Part shown: piece after piece, positions 61,601 through 64,000 of the stretch
How the letters are laid out: the number at the start of each line of letters is the position of its first letter
How positions within the stretch are numbered: the first letter of the stretch is position 1
NCBI GenBank assembly: GCA_037954235.1
Contig: JBBMOA010000006.1
Location: forward strand, 26,942,541-27,006,540
DNA length: 64,000 bases
Origin: Aulostomus chinensis
Taxonomy: Eukaryota; Chordata; Actinopteri; Syngnathiformes; Aulostomidae
Direction of reading: 5' to 3'
Position numbers and translations under genes: made by a program
Notes under the pieces: generated by a model
Seen by the model: the letters and a program-made list of their open reading frames with translations, nothing else
Told to the model about the DNA's origin: nothing
Database searches by the model: none

Positions 61601-63638
61601 TCGTCCACAAACGTGTCACTCCTCACACATCATTTCTGCAAACATATGTGACAACTATGAAAAAGCACTATGTGCTCCACACCTGGTCGCCATATTGGGG
61701 CATGCTCTACGTTTCCAAGAGACCCGCCCTTTTCTCTGTCTCGCTCTCTGTCTCGATCCCTTTCCCGTTCGCGGTCCCTCTCCCGTTCTCTTTCACGATC
61801 TCTCTCTCGGTCCCTTTCGCGCTCCCTCTCTCTCTCCCGCTCTCTGTCTCTCTCCCGGTCCCTCTCCCTCTCTCTGTCACGTTCACGGTCTCTTTCACGC
61901 TCAGACGATGAGGATGTGCCTTGCATTTTATTTATGTGCGAGGAGCCAACTGTGAAGACAAGAAGAGTAAGTCAAGAAAGTACTATAAAGACATCAAGTT
62001 ATACTATTTCAAGTAGGTTGGCTGATGTGCACTTAATTGTACCAGGTGAGATGGGGGAGGTGGTGTAAGGCCTGCCAGGGAAGGTGGTGCTTCCCCCTGG
62101 GATGTACGTGATGCGGTCCATTGGGGAACTGGCTGCCCCTGCAGAGGGAGGGACCAGGACAGGTAAGTGTGGCACCTGAGATAGATCGATGATGCCTAGA
62201 GGACAGAAAGAACAGATGGGTTAAGAATAGCTAGCTAGTCATGATGCGTTAGTGAAAATGAGGAGTGGTGAATGAAGTCAATGTCATATTATAAAGTGCC
62301 GATATTATAATGAGTAGAAAACAAAAACATGATTGGTATTTTTTTGAAAACAAAAAAGGAGGGAAATTTTAGAAGACCTGAAAAAGGACGAAAGATGTAA
62401 AATGAACAAGTCACTGATATATCAGTCATGAATGTTTGCAACACACGCACTCAAATGACTTTTCACATGCTTTTGGATCTGACTGGAAGTCACCCATGGA
62501 TGATGCAAGATGAATTCCTGGAAATACTTGCAACCCTGGTTTGTTTATGTTTGCTGCTAACTCAAAACTCCCTCTATTGCCTCTGGAGGCACTGACACAT
62601 TTTAAAATGCTGCAAGACATTACATGTAATTGACAACGTGGTAAGTTAAAAGTTTAAACCCCGTTTTCCTAATGTTTCCCCTCTCTTGCACCAATGTGCA
62701 GTGCACAGATAGAGGTCACTTTCAAACCATTTAAACTGGAAAAAAAAAAACCTCAACAATGGCTCTAGAAACACACATCCAACACATCTGAAGCATTCAT
62801 TCATTTTCCGGACATTTTGAGGAAATTAATCTCGTAACATCAAAATATAGAAATCTTTTGAATACATTATCAACTTGAGCTGCAACGTGAGGTAGAAGAT
62901 TAAATAGGCAATGAACAGCAACATAGTTAAGAGGCTACCCACAAATGTAATATTTGTACTTGATAAAGTTATAGAACAGGCAAAAGTAAAATTAAAACTA
63001 GTAAGACTGGCCTGATTTGATGCATCAGATAGGAATGAAATGGTGTCCTTCATTAAGAAGTTCACTGAGTGGTACATACTGATAACATTTATAGTCTCTT
63101 TTGAGAGAATGTCTCTTGTTTTTCATTAACAGTATTTTACAAGGATACAAATTGTTTGTATGGCCCCCTCAATCTTTTAGCCAATAAGATTACCCTATCA
63201 AAAAAAAATCATTCAAGGAAACAAACACACAACTGTTTTTCATTAATCATTTTGTAGTTCTGCCATATTTGATGTCTGACAAATTCTGCTGAGAATAGAA
63301 TTTTACTTTGCCAAACACACAGAAAAATTTACGCAATGACAAATTAAGACAAAGAGGAGAGGAGATGCATTTTTTGGCACTAGTCTTACCACGAGGGGCT
63401 GCAGAGTAGGGTAGAGGAAGGGGCTGGTCCCGTGGAGTAAGGGTCCTTAGCATGTCGGAGCGCTGGGCCGCCATGGCAGCTGCTGCAGGCCACTGGTGCA
63501 TCTGCTGTGAGGTGATGTAGTCATTGAGCAGCGTCTGGCGGTTCTCCAGGGCTGCAGTGTCCGGAAAACCACGGATGAGGTAGGGATATGGGTGAGGATA
63601 TGCCGGGTTGGGGGTGAGATGACGAGGCAAGTAATAGG
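52385..63638 (-). CDS. ncor2: Nuclear receptor corepressor 2 (SMRT), C-terminal part, 13 exons in window
   Basis: NCOR2 is a nuclear scaffold that binds unliganded nuclear receptors and recruits HDAC3 with TBL1 and GPS2 (family knowledge). The window carries about 855 codons from the C-terminal half; the SANT domains and deacetylase-activating domain lie upstream, outside it. All thirteen exons join in matching phase. Hallmarks in order are YYLPRHLTPNPAYPHPYPYL, GIIDLSQVPHLPVLVPP, an Arg/Glu/Asp tract followed by VEHAPIWRPG, RVVTLAQHISEVI (CoRNR box), GIEPVSP, SQPPAFFSKL, GQPGTEIFNMPA, GLEAIIRKALMGKYDDQ (CoRNR box), RPSSVSSVHSEGDCNRRTPL and the C-terminus WEEEPKPLLMSQYETLSDSE. SMRT was chosen over NCOR1 because of IIDLSQVPHLPVLVPP, the C-terminal SDSE and the rflna neighbour. 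Confidence 0.95.
52632..52678. repeat. (GCAC)/(CA)n repeat in the last ncor2 intron
   Basis: A few GCAC units pass into a CA run, about 57 bp from the acceptor of the last exon. Confidence 0.9.
53517..53696 (-). CDS. ncor2: ncor2 exon L, ends at an apparent GC donor
   Basis: The acceptor is CTCTGTAG|GTGGGGG; 180 nt. It encodes GGGKSSKGSGRSNGRKAKSP, GPGLSGGERPSSVSSVHSEG and DCNRRTPLTNRVWEDRPSST, very close to mammalian SMRT. The required junction is after TCTACAG, where the genome continues GCAAAAA. Since the next exon starts with the remaining two bases of the Gly codon in GSTPTPF, the intron would be GC-AG. No GT is available at the junction. Confidence 0.9.
54449..54655 (-). CDS. ncor2: ncor2 exon K, CoRNR box LEAII
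   Basis: The acceptor is CTTGATAG|GACCTGTG and the donor TCTCAAG|GTGCCAC (a weak match); 207 nt. It encodes GPVSVRTHPAPETPGNSIGL, EAIIRKALMGKYDDQSEERS and ends VADGRAEDCFSQ. LEAII (54585-54599) within GLEAIIRKALMGKYD is the C-terminal receptor-interaction box, the one that contacts several unliganded receptors in SMRT. Confidence 0.94.
54973..55264. mobile_element. hAT-like nonautonomous element in an ncor2 intron
   Basis: The left end reads TAGGGTTGCACCACGATATC, and the right end, read on the opposite strand, AGGGATGCACCGAATACTGA. These are imperfect terminal inverted repeats of the AGGGATGCACCGA type common in fish. The interior has no transposase frame. Target duplications are not clear. 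Class inferred from the termini. Confidence 0.5.
56112..56165 (-). CDS. ncor2: ncor2 exon J, 54-nt exon with PGTEIFNMPA
   Basis: The acceptor is CGCTTTCAG|ACGCCGG and the donor GACTGCAG|GTAATTGG; 54 nt, so it can be skipped without a frameshift. It encodes NAGQPGTEIFNMPASTTA. QPGTEIF(N/M)P is invariant in NCOR1 and NCOR2. It is too short to show as its own open frame. Confidence 0.92.
56300..56442 (-). CDS. ncor2: ncor2 exon I, SQPPAFFSKL motif
   Basis: The acceptor is CCTCCTGCAG|ATTGGG and the donor GATTTCA|GTAAGTC; 143 nt. It encodes GLGSRSPPNASQPPAFFSKL, NENTSTIVRSKKQEMMKKM and VVGNDSDF, matching the mammalian PPAFFSKL...VKSKKQEI block. Confidence 0.93.
57589..57723 (-). CDS. ncor2: ncor2 exon H, GIEPVSP motif
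   Basis: The acceptor is CTACTTTAG|GTCTCCTC and the donor GCAAGG|GTAAGACC; 135 nt. It encodes SPPQPKTSPISISNDGIEPV then SPAGASSEPEVQGGASYSS. GIEPVSP is conserved in SMRT and equivalent to EPISPP in NCOR1. Confidence 0.92.
57967..58139 (-). CDS. ncor2: ncor2 exon G, second half of CoRNR box ISEVI
   Basis: The acceptor is GGTGATAG|GAGGTGATA and the donor AGACCG|GTAAGAAT; 173 nt. It encodes EVITKDYTRQSQQQQSYHGS, PVLDLTRPPSASQLPPT and ends EGLGERNRD. EVITKDYTR directly continues HIS from the previous exon, as in HISEVITQDYTR of mammalian SMRT. VLDLTRPPS corresponds to the mammalian VLDLRRPPS. Confidence 0.93.
58460..58590 (-). CDS. ncor2: ncor2 exon F, first half of CoRNR box ISEVI
   Basis: The acceptor is GACTCTCAG|CTCAACAG and the donor CATCAGT|GTAAGTG; 131 nt, ending in phase 0. 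It encodes QQKMEPLGLYRPPSEERLSP and ends GSQRVVTLAQHIS. The last two residues begin the ISEVI receptor-interaction motif that is completed in the next exon. The intron upstream (58591-60764) is about 2.2 kb; the mammalian SMRT segment with GVEPVSP between these exons was not found there. Confidence 0.93.
58591..60764 (-). other. ncor2: ncor2 intron E-F, 2.2 kb
   Basis: No further exon was recognised. It contains GCAC/CGCG-type repeats at about 58621-58662 and a poly-G run at about 60296-60308. The adjacent exons are joined in matching phase from either alternative donor. Confidence 0.75.
60765..61261 (-). CDS. ncor2: ncor2 exon E with two alternative 5' splice sites; long form adds a third CoRNR box
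   Basis: The acceptor is CCTTGCCAG|GTCCATG. A first donor CACTCG|GTAAGACC ends the exon at 60879 and a second donor TGATG|GTAAGACG ends it at 60765. Both leave one base of a codon, so the 114-nt extension (38 aa) is in frame either way. The common part encodes SMPSGLSRYQGYPAHLQRT and on to REKTQNKQMSIQEQELRALG. The extension encodes KTTMTAANFINAIIMRQISC, then ETGMPETGSVVASSITDG; INAII (60835-60849) fits the CoRNR consensus and the segment resembles the N3 box of NCOR1 (TAANFIDVII). Exon assignment is firm; use of either donor is inferred. Confidence 0.9.
61398..61584 (-). CDS. ncor2: ncor2 exon D, polyserine and SPRTQ motif
   Basis: The acceptor is TGTCTCAG|GTACAGAG and the donor GTTTTGCG|GTAAACTG; 187 nt. 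In phase it reads GTEHSLASSSSSSVRPSSQP, then YSHQHSPVSPRTQENVQQRP and SVLHNTGNKSL, matching the mammalian QHSPISPRTQ...QQRPSVLHNTG block. The AGC repeat gives polyserine in this frame; the polyglutamine read in the neighbouring frame is not the product. Confidence 0.92.
61683..61949 (-). CDS. ncor2: ncor2 exon C, Arg/Glu/Asp tract
   Basis: The acceptor is TCTTCACAG|TTGGCTCC and the donor CGACCAG|GTGTGGA; 267 nt. It encodes VGSSHINKMQGTSSSS, then about 58 residues of alternating Arg with Glu or Asp, then KGGSLGNVEHAPIWRP. The charged tract is longer than the roughly 20 residues recalled for mammalian SMRT. Open frames in the other strand and frames through the same repeat are shadows. Confidence 0.92.
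62043..62195 (-). CDS. ncor2: ncor2 exon B
   Basis: The acceptor is TCCTCTAG|GCATCATC and the donor TCACCTG|GTACAAT; 153 nt. It encodes GIIDLSQVPHLPVLVPPSAG and continues through SPMDRITYIPGG to TTSPISP. IIDLSQVPHLPVLVPP is a SMRT signature. This exon lacks a long open frame, so it is easily missed. Confidence 0.93.
62196..63389 (-). other. ncor2: ncor2 intron A-B
   Basis: A 1.2 kb AT-rich intron with nothing further recognised. Open frames such as 62826-63077 have no support. Confidence 0.75.
63390..63638 (-). CDS. ncor2: ncor2 exon A (most upstream in window)
   Basis: The acceptor is CTTCACACAG|CCTATTAC and the donor CCTCGTG|GTAAGAC; 249 nt, ending with one base of a Gly codon. It encodes YYLPRHLTPNPAYPHPYPYL, the DTAALENRQTLLNDYITSQQ motif and ends TPRDQPLPLPYSAAPR. 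The LENRQT...DYITSQQM segment is highly conserved between NCOR1 and NCOR2. Confidence 0.93.
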
Positions 63639-64000
63639 CTGTGTGAAGGAAGTGGACATGTCTGTTATTCATAATGGAAGAAAATAACAAAGGTGTTTAC
63701 AGCCAATGCATTTTCAATTATAATCCTTATTATTGTGTTTTTTGGTTCTCCACTATTAAGCATTTTGTAAAGGTTGTGCATGCACATTCAGACTGTGTAT
63801 GATTACAATCTTCCACACTGTTGTTTTTCCTGTCCCAATGTGTTTGGACAAACGGCCCTACAACAAACCACTGCAAAGTTAGCATCCAGACTATGAGTAA
63901 AAATTAAACACAAATGTAGAGGTCCAGTTCAAAATATTAGCAGATGCAGAAGCAATGACCTCGTACCTGAAATATGCTTAGTCAGTCAATGCCATGCTTT
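63639..64000 (-). other. ncor2: ncor2 upstream intron, cut by the window edge
   Basis: AT-rich DNA upstream of exon A. No coding exon was recognised before the window ends. Confidence 0.65.

Noticed and set aside
61422..61619. Polyglutamine frame near 61552
   Set aside because: The splice phase of ncor2 requires the frame reading polyserine. The polyglutamine frame lacks SMRT homology.
61670..62068. Arg-Ser repeat frame (SRSLSRSLSR type) on the + strand, resembling an SR splicing protein
   Set aside because: It is the antisense reading of the ncor2 Arg-Glu/Asp exon, which has matching splice phases and SMRT flanking motifs.
1..64000. CRISPR arrays, operons, phage or other prokaryotic systems
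   Set aside because: The window is vertebrate nuclear DNA with spliced genes. The regular repeats present are microsatellites and SINEs.

Overview
This 64 kb window is nuclear DNA of a ray-finned fish. The evidence is intron-split genes with GT-AG boundaries, many (CA)n/(TG)n microsatellites, teleost-type SINE and DNA-transposon fragments, and two recognisable vertebrate genes lying tail to tail: rflna (refilin A, FAM101A) on the + strand and the C-terminal half of ncor2 (SMRT corepressor) on the - strand. The two genes are also neighbours in mammals (human 12q24.31). The species cannot be named from the sequence; the repeats look percomorph-like.

Layout. From 1 to about 40.4 kb no gene is convincing. 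This stretch holds AT-rich unique DNA, about twenty dinucleotide microsatellites, three copies of one tRNA-derived SINE (26.9, 32.4 and 33.0 kb), a nest of transposon-like repeats at 23.5-24.8 kb, a perfect 18-bp-arm hairpin at 34.05 kb and three protein-like but unrecognised relics near 11, 14 and 37 kb. It is the 5' flank of rflna and probably holds regulatory DNA that cannot be recognised by eye. From 40.4 to 48.0 kb lies rflna: a microsatellite-bearing 5' leader, three coding exons (41171-41389, 45512-45621, 45714-46047; 220 aa) and a probable 2 kb 3' UTR. From 48.0 to 49.7 kb is the tail-to-tail spacer, with a CTCF-like motif close to the ncor2 end. From 49.7 to 63.6 kb on the - strand lies ncor2: a long 3' UTR and thirteen coding exons that join in phase throughout and end in the conserved C-terminus QYETLSDSE. 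The upstream exons of ncor2 are outside the window.

Function. RFLNA is a filamin-binding regulator of the actin cytoskeleton. NCOR2 is a scaffold that tethers HDAC3-containing repressor complexes to unliganded nuclear receptors. The window holds its receptor-interaction end, with CoRNR boxes ISEVI (split over an intron), LEAII and an optional third box INAII. The third box lies between two tandem in-frame 5' splice sites of one exon, so the gene appears able to make two- and three-box receptor-interaction regions. The last ncor2 intron seems to use a GC donor. No new defence, mobile or biosynthetic system was found. The most informative observations concern ncor2 splicing.
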